The translations under genes were made by a program, and so were the position numbers. This document shows positions 1 through 10,877 of a stretch of DNA of 64,000 nt, one piece after another. Location of the stretch: assembly GCA_036346225.1 (NCBI GenBank), contig JARFIW010000453.1:1674001-1738000 (forward strand). The letters run 5' to 3'. Positions within the stretch are counted from its first letter, which is position 1; each line of letters begins with the position of its first letter. The notes under the pieces were generated by a model that ran no database searches, was not told the origin of the DNA, and worked only from the letters and a program-made list of their open reading frames with translations. Source of the stretch: Platerodrilus igneus. Its lineage: Eukaryota; Arthropoda; Insecta; Coleoptera; Lycidae.

Positions 1-771
1 CCGCTACCCTCCCATAAACTGTGACTTCTAAATTGCAACCAGCTACACCTAAACTTGAGCTCTGCTAGGCTTTCTTGATTATTTTCGATTCAGGTTGAGC
101 GCTTTTCTTCTTATAGACTCGTTACTCAGCTTAAACTGCTTTTAAAACTCTTAATAATTTTCGAGTTCACTATAATTTCAATTAAATAGGAAATGAAAAG
201 TGTTCTATAAAAACTGCTTTATTTTCAAAAATTAATTGTTCACTAATCAACAATCTTCCATATCACCATGGTTTCTGCCATCTTTTGTTTTTTTAAAACC
301 AATGCCCACTATTTTAATTGTAAATGCTTCAAACTGCTGTCTTGATCAACATGATCAGACTTCAAATCCACACTGGTTTTATACTTCACATTTTTTAAAT
401 GGCATGGTTCTAAATATTTGATTTACAATAATAATAACATATTAAATTTACAACACAATAACATAATACAAGCGTTTTAAAAATACTAACTACATTTTTA
501 CATCAATATTTACAGATACAAGTTTTGGATTATATTCATTTTAGCTACATGCATCATTTATATCTTTGTTAATTCAGGGTTTTAGAGTCTTCCATCACTG
601 GACCTGGTATGCTTGAGTGAGATCTACAGCCACCAACAACTTGGAGTTGTATCATTGAACCCAACCAACTTTTGTTCTAAATACAAATGTACAACTGAAT
701 AAAAACTGATATAGCTTAACATTGCTAAACTTATTAATACTTTTTAACCCCCTGCCCTTGGATCCGTTACA
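1..771 (-). repeat. 3' LTR, cut by the window edge
   Basis: This segment repeats 4192-4957 almost base for base. Differences are a few single-base indels in A/T runs and isolated substitutions, such as ggatccg against ggattcg near the end. On the minus strand the LTR begins TGTAACGGATCC at 771. The copy should continue left of base 1 for about 640 bp, judging from the complete right LTR. Confidence 0.9.
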
Positions 772-772
772 T

Positions 773-782
773 AGGCCCCACT
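773..782 (-). other. Polypurine tract before the 3' LTR
   Basis: On the minus strand AGTGGGGCCT lies one base before the TGTAACG start of the LTR, the usual place of the plus-strand primer in LTR retrotransposons. Confidence 0.6.
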
Positions 783-968
783 GATTTTAAATAAAAATAG
801 AAATTTACGTGGTATAAACAGTACCTTTTTCAACTGTTGTGTAAATTTTTATTTTTGTGTTAAAATCACAGAATTTAAACGTCAAAATCCTTATGTACAT
901 TAGATAACCGTAGCTGGTTATAATTTTCATTTAATTTCTTACATTCAAGATTAAAATCTTTTCTCGTA

Positions 969-1568
969 TTACAAGTGGGTTTCATTTATTACATATGGGT
1001 ATAGATTCTCAATATGAAAACGCCCACGACATCTACCTTGATCGTTTTTCAATTCATACGTGTTTCCTTCAGCGAAAATCTGTTTTATGCGATATGGCCC
1101 CTCGTATGGAAATAAAAGCTTCGTGCAAATGCCACGATCTCGATTAGATACCCTTAGTCTTTTCACGATAACTAAATTGCCTACTGCAAAACTTGTCCGT
1201 TTCTTAATTCTTACTTTCTCGTCAAATAAACCTATATGATCCTCAAATAAATTTCCTAACTTTATTCTGATATTCTTATCTTTTATCCCCATCTGTTCTT
1301 CATCACAAATCTTCTCAAACAAACTACATAACCAAACTGTATCTACATCTATATGAATCCCTAATCCAATATTTTCATGATTCCCATCTTTAATATCTTT
1401 CTGACTAACCATATTGTCCACTCCTAATCCTATGCAACCATTTTCTTCATCCCTAATATTCTTCTGACTATCTGTATTAACCACTCCTAATCCTATATTA
1501 TCCTTATGACCCTTTCCAATATGCTTCTGTTCACACTTAATAGCCATTCCTAAACCTGTTTCATCCAT
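969..1568 (-). pseudogene. Integrase C-terminal fragment of the gypsy element
   Basis: An open stretch of 199 codons. Its last ~75 residues match the end of gypsy-type integrase: a basic lead-in, the block VGNLVIVKRLRVSNR, then a GPYRI motif close to residue 155 and a short beta-rich tail ending ENLYPYV. This part binds DNA in the integrase family. The first ~80 residues contain four spaced copies of a GLG motif (for example NIGLGV), which I do not recognise. No zinc-binding or DDE core is present upstream, so it is a remnant left by the internal deletion. It is probably not translated on its own. Confidence 0.75.
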
Positions 1569-1578
1569 AATTCCATTC

Positions 1579-1779
1579 CTAACCTCCTTTTAATAAATTA
1601 CTATGTTTTAAAACGATATCTTCTTTGACCAACGACAACTGTGCCCCCGTATCAATTAACGCAAAATATACATGACTATCTAACTTAACATGAAGAAACG
1701 GTAACTGCTTTTTGTTTATCTTACAATCTAACAAAGAATCAATTAAATTAATATATACATCTGTACCCAAATCTAACAA
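1579..1779 (-). pseudogene. Retroviral-type aspartic protease fragment
   Basis: A 66-codon stretch carrying the active-site signature of retroelement proteases: VYFALIDTGAQLSLV, where DTGA holds the catalytic aspartate. The family normally has about 100 residues and works as a dimer to cut Gag-Pol. Here the flap and C-terminal ILG-type motif are missing because the sequence stops and resumes as integrase tail, marking the left edge of the deletion. It follows the gag fragment with a short gap, as expected for gag-pol order. Confidence 0.8.
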
Positions 1780-1787
1780 TCTTAAAC

Positions 1788-3392
1788 CTAATAAATTGGA
1801 GTTTTTTTTTCTCCAGGCGCCGGGTGAACTTCAGCTACCTCGATCCTATTTTCGGAATCCCTTGTTTTTTCAGCAGTTGTCAACACGTGATGCACTGTTG
1901 CATCTCTAGCATATCCCTGGCCTCGATCGTGTTCGCCACCTACGTTACGGTGATCACTATCATTTCGTGTCGTCGTTTGTCCCTGTTGCCGACCACCATA
2001 ATCACCCCTGTTGTAAAAACCCCTGTTTTCATTCTTATGCCATATATTGTTTCCGTTTACTTGTGGTCCCCGGTGCTGTCTTTGTCCTTCCCACACGTTC
2101 TCAGTTCGGTGGTAGTTATTTTCGTTTCTGAAGCCCCTGTTGTCATCCCAGCGGTTATGGTAGTTTCTGTCCCCATTTCTATCGTCACTCTTATTTCCTC
2201 TGCACTTAGTTTCGTATGATTTCGCCATGTCATAGTTTCGCATAATCTCTAAAAAATCACGTAACGTTCTAATGTTCTGTATTGCGACAGCCCTTGTGAT
2301 TTCGAATTCCATATGTCTTGATAGCAATTGTATAATCTCGTCTTCCCTCATTTTAGGTGTCAGGTGCTGTGCCTGATTGTATCTGTCACTGACATAGTCT
2401 TCCCGTGACCCTTGTACTACAGTGTAATGTCCGGTCGTCAAGTTTGTACGTACATGCATTTGATGTGAGTTACTCCAGTATTGGTCAATGAATAGTTTTC
2501 TAAATTCGTCGTACGTATGATATTGTTTTTAACGATACTATTCCATTTTCCGCATTTCCAAATAGTGTTGCGTTTATGATTTGTAACTTAATACGTTCTG
2601 GTTCGCCTTCTACGATCTCATCGAGTTTGTCCAAAATGTCATGGGTTGTTCGAATCTCTTACCGTCGAATTTTGGTAGAGTTTCTTTTCCAAATCGATAC
2701 TGTATTTGTTCTTGTCCGTTTCGTCCCCTTTCAAAATCATTAATTTTGTCTCTCATCTGTTTTACATAGCCATCGACCCCACATATTTTCTCGTCCATGC
2801 GTTCTGCTAACGTTGTTGCATTTTGTTTTAGCAAATTAGTTTCGTCCCAACTCAGTCTTAATTGTTCTAAAATCTCGTTCCGTGCCGTCAAGTTGTTTTG
2901 TTTGTAAATGTTAATATTTTCGTCTAACTTTCTGTAATTGTCATTGTGTTTTCTGTCAACCGTATCTAAATCTCTCTGTAAATTCGTCAGCCCTGTGATC
3001 ATGTTCCCCTCTACCGTTTCAATTCTATCCTCAATCTCTTTCTGGACTTCTAACCGAAATGACGCAAAGCTCCCCTGCATTGTTGCTTTAATCTCTTCAA
3101 CCCTAGTGTCCATTTTCTCCATTATTTCCTTCAAATCTTCCTGCGATTTTTCCATTCGTGTTTGGAAATTTATTAAAAATGTCATGATATCCGGAGTTTC
3201 ATTGTCATTTTTAGGTGCAGTCTCCCCCTTATGACTTTCTACATTTACGATAGTGACCTCTGGTTCCGCATGCGTGCCTATGTCTTCTTGTCTGTCTCCC
3301 GCTGTTTTCATCCCTACGTCAATCTCTAGACCATATGACTTTCCCGATCGTGTAGCAAATCTTTGTCCGTCTGTCATATTCGTAAAGATCAA
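1788..3392 (-). pseudogene. Gag of the gypsy element, frameshifted
   Basis: Two open pieces (3392-2610, 260 codons, and 2459-1788, 223 codons) are halves of one gag. The first has a polar start, a long predicted coiled coil (about residues 75-230) and the motif LPKFDGKRF, which opens the capsid domain of many gypsy Gags. The second holds the end of the capsid domain and an Arg/Gly/Asn-rich tail that probably binds RNA in place of a CCHC knuckle. Around 2640 the reading shifts to another frame, where coding similarity continues to the second piece, with a further break near 2525. These are frameshift mutations, not a separate gene. A functional Gag would form the cytoplasmic particle. Confidence 0.75.
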
Positions 3393-3528
3393 GCTACAGG
3401 CCCCACTTAAAGTTTAAATCTCTCAAAATTTCCTTTCACCTTTTGTATACCTACGACCTGCTTTTCGGAAAACAAATAGTCCCTTTTTAGATTACAAATG
3501 TGCAAATTCCAATCTAAATTCTTTCGTT

Positions 3529-3546
3529 GCCCCACGTTGGGCGCCA
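3529..3546 (-). other. Primer-binding site, tRNA-Lys type
   Basis: The minus strand reads TGGCGCCCAACGTGGGGC, which as recalled is the 18-base primer site complementary to the 3' end of tRNA-Lys(1,2). It lies directly inside the right LTR and fixes the element as minus-strand. Confidence 0.85.
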
Positions 3547-4954
3547 TATACTTTACCCCAAATTTACCTACCTATACTTTGTATGTGGTAGTATCTAATT
3601 TGTCAATGTAAACTATAACGGCGCCACAACAAAAGAATGATCGGAGCTTCTATTTTCAAGACCTCCTTTTATTGCAAACTACAAGTTTGCCAAATTCAAT
3701 CACCACGGCTATAAAAACTCTAACTTCTTTAAGAATACAATCAATCTCAGGGTAATTAATAATTTAATTGTAAGATAGAATCTATCTTGTGCGGGTTCCA
3801 TACAAGATAAATCCTATTTCAGAATTTCTAACAAACACACGGTTGTAACTTATAACTCAATGTAATATAAAGTTTTGTTGGTTAGTGTGTTCAATGATGC
3901 AACTTTTAAACAAGTGTTACTGTTTTTTTTTATTTTTGAAATTTTTATACCTGTAGTTGCGTCCAGCTGATGTAGTCGTCCTTACAATCGCCTGGTTGTA
4001 TTTTGAACTTCCGCACGTATCTACTCTACAAGAAATATGGTTTGTGTTAGTATTGAATTGTTTTAGATTAGTAATTAAATGCTTTAAAATTGATACTACT
4101 TATTCTTGACGTAATGTGATCCGCTGTTGATCCTTTTTCTCAACTTCGCCTTCTGTACTTCTCTCTTGTTAAAATTTTCCAATAAAACGCCGCTACCCTC
4201 CCATAAACTGTGACTTCTAAATTGCAACCAGCTACACCTAAACTTGAGCTCTGCTAGGCTTTCTTGATTATTTTCGATTCAGGTTGAGCGCTTTTCTTCT
4301 TATAGACTCGTTACTCAGCTTAAACTGCTTTTAAAACTCTTAATAATTTTCGAGTTCACTATAATTTCAATTAAATAGGAAATGAAAAGTGTTCTATAAA
4401 AACTGCTTTATTTTCAAAAAATTAATTGTTCACTAATCAACAATCTTCCATATCACCATGGTTTCTGCCATCTTTTGTTTTTTTAAAACCAATGCCCACT
4501 ATTTTAATTGTAAATGCTTCAAACTGCTGTCTTGATCAACATGATCAGACTTCAAATCCACACTGGTTTTATACTTCACATTTTTAAATGACATGGTTCT
4601 AAATATTTGATTTACAATAATAATAACATATTAAATTTACAACACAATAACATAATACAAGCGTTTTAAAAACTAACTACATTTTACATCAATATTTACA
4701 GATACAAGTTTTGGATTATATTCATTTTAGCTACATGCATCATTTATATCTTTGTTAATTCAGGGTTTTAGAGTCTTCCATCACTGGACCTGGTATGCTT
4801 GAGTGAGATCTACAGCCACCAACAACTTGGAGTTGTATCATTGAACCCAACCAACTTTTGTTCTAAATACAAATGTACAACTGAATAAAAACTGATATAG
4901 CTTAACATTGCTAAACTTATTAATACTTTTTAACCCCCTGCCCTTGGATTCGTT

Positions 4955-4957
<3 letters not shown>
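3547..4957 (-). repeat. 5' LTR, complete (~1.41 kb)
   Basis: Bounded inside by the primer-binding site and outside by the TGTAACGAATCC start at 4957. The right 766 bp repeat 1-771. The inner 640 bp (R-U5 side by orientation) have no counterpart in the window because the left copy is cut off. No long reading frame is present, as expected of an LTR. Confidence 0.85.

Positions 4958-4995
<38 letters not shown>
4958..4995. repeat. (TA)n microsatellite at the LTR junction
   Basis: About 19 uninterrupted TA dinucleotides start at the base after the LTR end. Either the retrotransposon landed in a TA run or the run expanded beside it. Confidence 0.95.
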
Positions 4996-5000
<5 letters not shown>

Positions 5001-5235
5001 TTATATTACTGTGTAATTTCTCTGAGTTATCTCCAACCTAAACTTAATTCGAGCCCCACAAATGGGGAGTTATAAATTACTGTGAGGTTTGCTCTGTAAA
5101 AATCGATCCCCAGCATTGGGTTGACCTATTACTGTGAGGTTTACCTCGGCTGTTCCGCTCTTGAATCCTAAATCCACTAAAATCTCTTAGAATTAACACA
5201 GACGCTTATCTGGTACCACTTAATCTAAAAACTTC
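4996..5235 (+). repeat. (TA)n-associated minisatellite family, locus 1
   Basis: After the TA run come spaced copies of ATTACTGTG (near 4998, 5077 and 5130), separated by degenerate blocks such as GAGCCCCACAAATGGGG. The same arrangement, diverged, follows the TA run at 34756-34810 and appears reversed at 30390-30510. The tail (TGAATCCTAAATCC, then AACACAGACG) also has a counterpart near 35015-35080. It is probably an old non-coding element or LTR leader; the class is unknown. Confidence 0.55.
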
Positions 5236-5955
5236 CGCTCACTGCCTCTATGCTGAAACCTAATAGAAATTCACACCCTACATACACACTCAAAATAACG
5301 CAATTCACAAAATACATCACACTCTATTTACATGAAATAAATATTACATTTTCAAAATACCTTTCACTATGTACACTTCTGTTATTAGTAATGTCAACAA
5401 TTCAATTCGATAACCTTATTAAACAAATATTTTATTAAAGTAAGAGGGCTACCCATTTGGTGATGTCAGAAGGAAGGTATATATAACACTCAATTTGACA
5501 GTGTCTGAGTTTTTGTTCATCCGATTTGTCTCACCATTAATAAAAACATTTCCAAAAATCTCCTTTTTGTCAAGTTTGATTCTCTAGCTAAAATCATTAC
5601 TTTATCAAAATTAGTTTTATGTCCTAATTCGGACAACCAATCGATATCTTAATTACTAAATACCTCTCTTTACCTCAAATTGGACCCTTAACTGACAAAC
5701 TGATTAACATTTTCAACAACAGCAATAAAAAAACATAAAACATCTACCACACGAAATGCATTTCGCAGCAGCGGTAAACAGTTATGTATTAACGTTATAC
5801 CTAAACAATAATGTAACTCCAAATCATTATACCAAAGATCCTATGAAAATTGACCATTTTCATTTTCTATTCAAACGGCAAATTGTGACATATTACGAGC
5901 GATAGCTTGATATGCTAAAACTTAAAGAGCCCTGAAATCCTGATACAGTGCTTGG
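5236..5955. other. AT-rich DNA, nothing recognised
   Basis: Short chance reading frames only; no repeats, motifs or structured ends that I could identify. Confidence 0.6.
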
Positions 5956-6250
5956 CACTACATTTGTTTTTCCAATGCTTCACCCGAAAGTACTACATTG
6001 GTCAGAAAGAGAGTTTTTTACCTGAAAGTTTTGAATTTTACCGAACCCTTGCTGTTCCAAGCAAAGTAGGAATCTTTAATGTGCGTGACAACACTCAGAC
6101 GCGGGATCTACATTTTACCTCTCATTCGAACGAGGGCGTATTTTTGCGAAAAATGCACATCTAACATGTTTCAAGCGGGCCGTATCGGGATTCGACCCAC
6201 GGACCTTGGGCTCAGTAGTCACACCCATAGCTACTGACCCACGGAGCCGC
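5956..6250 (-). mobile_element. tRNA-derived SINE
   Basis: Read on the minus strand, the repeat starts GCGGCTCCGTGGGTCAG and contains a B-box-like GGGTCGAATCCCG about 55 bases in, which is a degenerate tRNA head carrying the internal RNA polymerase III promoter. A ~220-bp body follows (AAATACGCCCTCGTTCG, then AAGGGTTCGGTAAAATTC) ending at GGAAAAACAAATG. The same body is seen at 19552-19769, 19788-20085 and 33578-33800. Imperfect flanking repeats (acagtgcttgg and acactgctttgg) may be its target duplication. It encodes no protein and would need a LINE for movement. Confidence 0.8.
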
Positions 6251-6429
6251 CCTACACTGCTTTGGCAGCAGAAGGCGCATAGAATCATGCTTTGATTATA
6301 CATACTTACAATAAAAATATAATTATCACAAATGGCTTTTGCCATCTACCTCGAATGATGGAATACGCCGGGAATACGAAATGATATTCCACGAGATGGC
6401 GTTTTGCCAAGAAAAATAGTTGATATGGT

Positions 6430-7591
6430 GATGTTGTTCGCTCAAAGTATTTCTAACAAAGTCAAGAATTCCTGATGTCGTCCTGATTAAAATGTCGCGT
6501 GATCTTTTAGTTTTCTATCGCGGATCGGAATTATGAACATTGATTTTAGGCCAAATATTTTGAAATTTCTTAACATTAAGACAGTGGAGCCTGTAGTTTT
6601 ACCTATCTTTTACTCGAAAACGCTTCTAAGAATAATTTCATATATGTGATGCCTACAAGCAAAATACAACAAACTTTTTTCTAAAATATTTTCTATCAAA
6701 AGGCATGCACCTGTAAAACTTGTACTATTCGTTGCTGTCATGTCGAACACAAATACTTTAACCTAATTTTGGAGACCCCATTCAGCGAGAGTTTCACAAA
6801 CAGCATATGCCTGCTCGTTTCCAGTTCCAGATTACAGCATACGTACTCCAAGAAGTTGCTCAGTTTCGCCATTTGAAAGAATCGTAGGAAGTGTATCAAC
6901 GATCTCTTTACCTGTTAACGTTGGAAGTAATATAACATCCCAATGCACGACAGCAGCTTGTAATTTAGTGTTCTTGAAGTGCTTCTTAATTTCAGTTGCT
7001 TTTTCTTGACGTACTTTTTCTCTATAATAATGAATGGTACTTCTGTTTATGATAAACTTCTAAACATCAAAACCCAATGCCTCGATAGTAGCAATCAGAA
7101 TATGAACTGCACCCCTGTCGCTAATTTTACATTTATCTAAAGCTGCGCATAGCTTAGTTGTCATTATGTTACGATGTTCTCTGCTCTTGGTGATACTGAT
7201 ACATACCAGTTCCACATCTTCTGGGAAAGCATGTTCTATCGTAACATTAGCAGTGTTTGTTCCAGTAACTGGTACTGCACTATCTAATTCTAAACTGCTG
7301 CTTGAAGTTGACATCAGTTCGGCAATTTGCTCGTAAAAAAAGAAGAAGCTGAATGATAAATAATCAAATAAAATAACAGAAATAAGCAACGTGTTTTTCA
7401 AGTTGTCTCCATTCTTGGTAGATCGTTTCTAATTTTGGGATATAATTTCTCATCGCCTGAGTTGGAATTCGTGCTCGTTTCCAAAAACTTATCACTTCTT
7501 GCAAAACTAATCTGACACTTTCACGCAATGTTAACTTCTCCACACGAAGAATTAAAAATAATACACTTAATACCTGTTTATTTGATGGCAA
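6430..7591 (-). pseudogene. hAT-like transposase relic (multicopy arthropod protein family)
   Basis: Two open pieces (7591-7364 and 7401-7060) and further open stretches down to ~6430 form one decayed gene. The N-terminal part (RESVRLVLQEVISFWKRARI) and middle part (ISDRGAVHILIATIEALG) resemble an uncharacterised protein family that I recall as repeated in beetles, aphids and cnidarians. After a stop at 7060-7062 the reading continues with KFIINRSTIHYY, then VVHWDV, FDMTATN and LLYFACRHHIYE. The spacing Asp...Asp...Cys-x2-His-type is compatible with the RNase H fold of hAT transposases; that assignment is inference. At least two stops and one frame change prove it dead. The join near 7400 could be a short intron or a frameshift. 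I found no terminal inverted repeats. Confidence 0.55.
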
Positions 7592-9390
7592 TTTACTTCC
7601 AGTTTATTATGCGAGTAAATAAATTTTGTTACGTAAACGAGTAGATCACATCGTGACGTGAAAACTTGCATTCACTTCGCCGAATTCTAGCAAAGAACTG
7701 TTCTCTTCGAGACAAACATCTTCGATTTGCGCCGCCACACACCCACTGCCACATAGTCCCTTATCACCTCTTTTTTATTTGAGTAGGTCTGCACACACGA
7801 ACTCGAAATGTAAGTAGAGTGCGATTTGATCCACGGTACGGTAAAAACGTTCTAAACCGTTGAATCATAGTCTTTCGTGCAACGTTATAGAGCGTCCCAA
7901 AAATCGCGTGAATTTGTAGCAAAAAGAAGTGATTTTCACATTGTTCTCGAAAATCGTTAGTCCCACGAGGAAGAGTGCCCTATGCCTTTATGCGATTGAG
8001 TTGAAATTTTACACAGATCCTTTTTGTGCAACGGCACCAAGAAGGGTGGCGCAAAAATCGCAAAAAAAATTGGGAGCCACCCTAGTGTGTTTAATATTAC
8101 TGAGCTAAATTGAGTCTAATTTTCCTGTATGTTCAAACAAAAATTTTGAAGGTTAAAGTCACTAAGCCGGATGTACTAACAGGTTAGTTTAGTAAAAAGA
8201 ATTACCTTTATATTACATGATAAAAGACAAAATATTTATTGGTCTCCTTTAAATCCATTACCAAATCCTAGATCTTTAAGTTATTAACGGAACTAATAGT
8301 GATTTAAATATGAAAGTCAGATCTGCCTTCCTTACAATTTTACATGCGAGTTTTAAATCAAAATTGTCACTTCAAATTTTAATTACTGAGATACTTTCTA
8401 ATGTAACAAAATTAACTACTACATAGTTGCATTTAACTACGGCTAGAAATTCTAATATTTAATTTTAAGAATCAAATTTGCAACATAAGGAAATGAAAGT
8501 TTTCTAGTATCCTATGGTTGCTCTCTAGAAACAAACACTGAAAGCTCGTTACTTTTAATAAAGTTTTTATAGTAGTTCTTCTTGTAGAACATTTTAAATA
8601 AACGTGCGTTAAGAATGTTATACAATCTTTGAAAACAAATGTTCAACAGCAGGAAATTTCTAGTAATTATCAGACGACTTGTAGATGTTTTTAGTTCGAC
8701 AAATAAACAAAATAACAACTGTAACTTACCCGTCGTTTAAAAACCCTTTTTCAGCCCAGAAACAGGTAACATCCACGTATTCTACGAACTTCCAAGTTTC
8801 GGGATAAGCTTCATAAGAATAAAATACAACATCTTAAATCTCCTTTCAAACTAACAACTGTCTAATGCTATTTTGATAAACCCATTATGTAGAAAATTCA
8901 TAGATGGTATAAAACTTTAGCAATATAAAACTATGATAATGTTACTTCTAAAGATGTTTATCTTCAAAACAAGTTAATCCTTGAATTATGTAAACTTTAA
9001 CAATATTAAACCATGACACTATTTCTATAAATGTTGTTATTTAAATGCGCTGTAAAAAAGGTATTAAAGTGAAATTTTGTATTTATTTTATACAAACCAT
9101 TGGTTAGAACGGAAAACTTGAGTTTCTGTAGGTCTTCATCCTATCTATGACAAAGCAAATCGTCAGTCTTGCTTCAAGATATGAAATCACATCTTAACTC
9201 ATCTAATACTTTAACACGACTGACTTTTGTTACGTTTCGCCTGGTTTATCCGACGATAAGGAACATACGTTAAAGCAGGTTCTTAGAGATCGCTAGAAAT
9301 ATGGCTCATAATATTAGAGCGTTATATATTGCGTCCATTCTGAACGGACCTGCTCCTTGGAGAAGTTCCGCGTGTTTTAGTAAGCTAAAG
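7592..9390. other. AT-rich DNA upstream of the hAT-like relic
   Basis: No supported gene. Around 8045-8090 a gggtggc...gccaccc inverted pair brackets gcaaaaatcgcaaaa. It might be part of the 5' region of the hAT-like unit, but no terminal repeats were found. Confidence 0.5.
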
Positions 9391-9608
9391 AGCCGAATTA
9401 TAGGTTAAATCCAATTAGTGGGGTCTTTAGTGAGGAACCAGACTAAGACAGGTCACCGAAAAAAAGCAGCAGCTTTTTCGGTACTTAGAGTGGCAGAGAC
9501 CGTAAAGGTCGGTATGACATTCTAAGACACACTACTGCGATGTGGACGGCAACATGAAACCACCACATTACCTTCCAAGTACACAGCGTACATAAATTGT
9601 TTTTAAAG

Positions 9609-10430
9609 ATGGTGGCATCCTCTGGGGTTAAAATAGTCCCCCATTTGGATGTCCTGGAGGGGACTACTTCGGGGCATGTGATCGGAATGTATAAAAAAAT
9701 AGTCGTCTACATTCTGCGAGTCGGAGCGTGGAATGTAAGAAGCATGAAGCAAGTAGGTAAGCTAGAGAACTTGAAAATTGAAATGGATAGGTTAGCACTA
9801 GTAGGGATCAGCGAAGTTTGCTGGCCAGAGTCGGGAGATTTTTGGAGTGGAGACTATAGGGTAATTTATATAGAATCAGAGGAGGGATATTCGAGTATGG
9901 GGATAGCTATGCGAAAAAAGATAGGACAATGTGTACAAAACTACTTACAAAAGAACGAAAGAGTACTCATGGTTAGATTAGAATCTAAACCGATCTATAC
10001 AGTAATAATACCAGTATACATGCCCACCTCTAGCTATTGTGAGGAAGAAGTAGAGGCGATCTACAAAGATATCGAAGACATAGTAAGATACGTACAAGGA
10101 CACGAAAATTTAATAACTACGGGAGATTTTAATGCAGTGGTAGGTGAGAGTAGGGAAGGAGCGGTAGTAGGTTTATTTGGGTTATGCACGAGAAATGACA
10201 GGGGAAATAGGCTGGTAGAATTTTGCGACAAGAACAATTTAACCATCACAAACACATTATTTCAACATCATGCTAAAAGACGATACACGAGGAAGATGTC
10301 GTCAGATAAAGCAAAATATTAAATAGTTTACATTCTTGTTAGATAACGGTTTAGGAATCAAGTAAAAGACTGTAGAAGCTACCCAAAAGCAGATATAGAC
10401 ACTGACCACAACATCGTAATTATGAAGGTC
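9609..10430 (+). pseudogene. RTE endonuclease domain, copy 1
   Basis: The start at ATG 9609 is chosen over an upstream TTG. The APE-type endonuclease shows LRVGAWNVRSM near residue 35 (the Asn of motif I), GISEVCWPESG (the metal-binding Glu) and TTGDFNAVVG (catalytic Asp-Asn). The final region, DYILIRQRF in copy 2, is broken here: the frame stops at 10322 after SSDKAKY, and the following bases still match copy 2. In RTE elements this domain nicks the target to prime reverse transcription. It is a pseudogene by stop codon. Confidence 0.85.
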
Positions 10431-10877
10431 GCTCTTAAGTTTAAAAATCTTTAAAAGAGGAACGGAAAAATGCACTTTGACTTTGAGAAACTAAAAGATA
10501 AAGATATACACGAAAGATTTGAAAAAAAAATGCAAATGAATTACTGAAAGATATCGGGAAAATTTCTCATACTAAGGAAGTAGAAACAAAATGTAATAAC
10601 ATTATATCCAGCTTAGAAATGGCGGCCAGAGATATTCTGGAGTATACACAAAAAAAAAGAAACCATGGATAACAGTGGATATCCTCAATCTAATAGAAGA
10701 AACACGAAAATACAAAAATAGATCAGATAAAACAGGAAAATAGAGATACAAAGCCATAAAATGGAAATTATTCGCAAATGCAAGAAAGCTAAAGAACAAT
10801 AGATTAAAAAAAAATGCAAATATGTACAATCTAAGATAGAAATAGGAAAGACAGACGAAGCATACAAACTAATTAGA

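Larger units (their letters stand above)
1..4957 (-). mobile_element. Ty3/gypsy LTR retrotransposon (Osvaldo-like), internally deleted
   Basis: Long direct repeats (1-771 and the right part of 3547-4957) flank minus-strand gag, protease and integrase C-terminal sequence, with a primer-binding site against the right LTR and a purine tract against the left one. The order on the minus strand is 5' LTR, PBS, gag, PR, integrase tail, PPT, 3' LTR. About 2.5-3 kb normally present between protease and integrase tail (RT, RNase H, integrase core) is missing, so this copy cannot move by itself. The visible parts of the two LTRs differ at only a handful of sites, indicating a fairly recent insertion. 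The left end lies outside the window, so the target duplication cannot be checked. The clade is inferred from the tRNA-Lys type primer site, long LTRs and gag style. Confidence 0.85.

Noticed and set aside
1824..2219. 131-codon plus-strand frame
   Set aside because: It is the antisense of the Arg/Gly/Asn-rich gag tail and hydrophobic for that reason.
6180..6250. Genuine tRNA gene
   Set aside because: The tRNA-like segment is fused to a repeated ~220-bp body and its arms are degenerate, so it is a SINE head.
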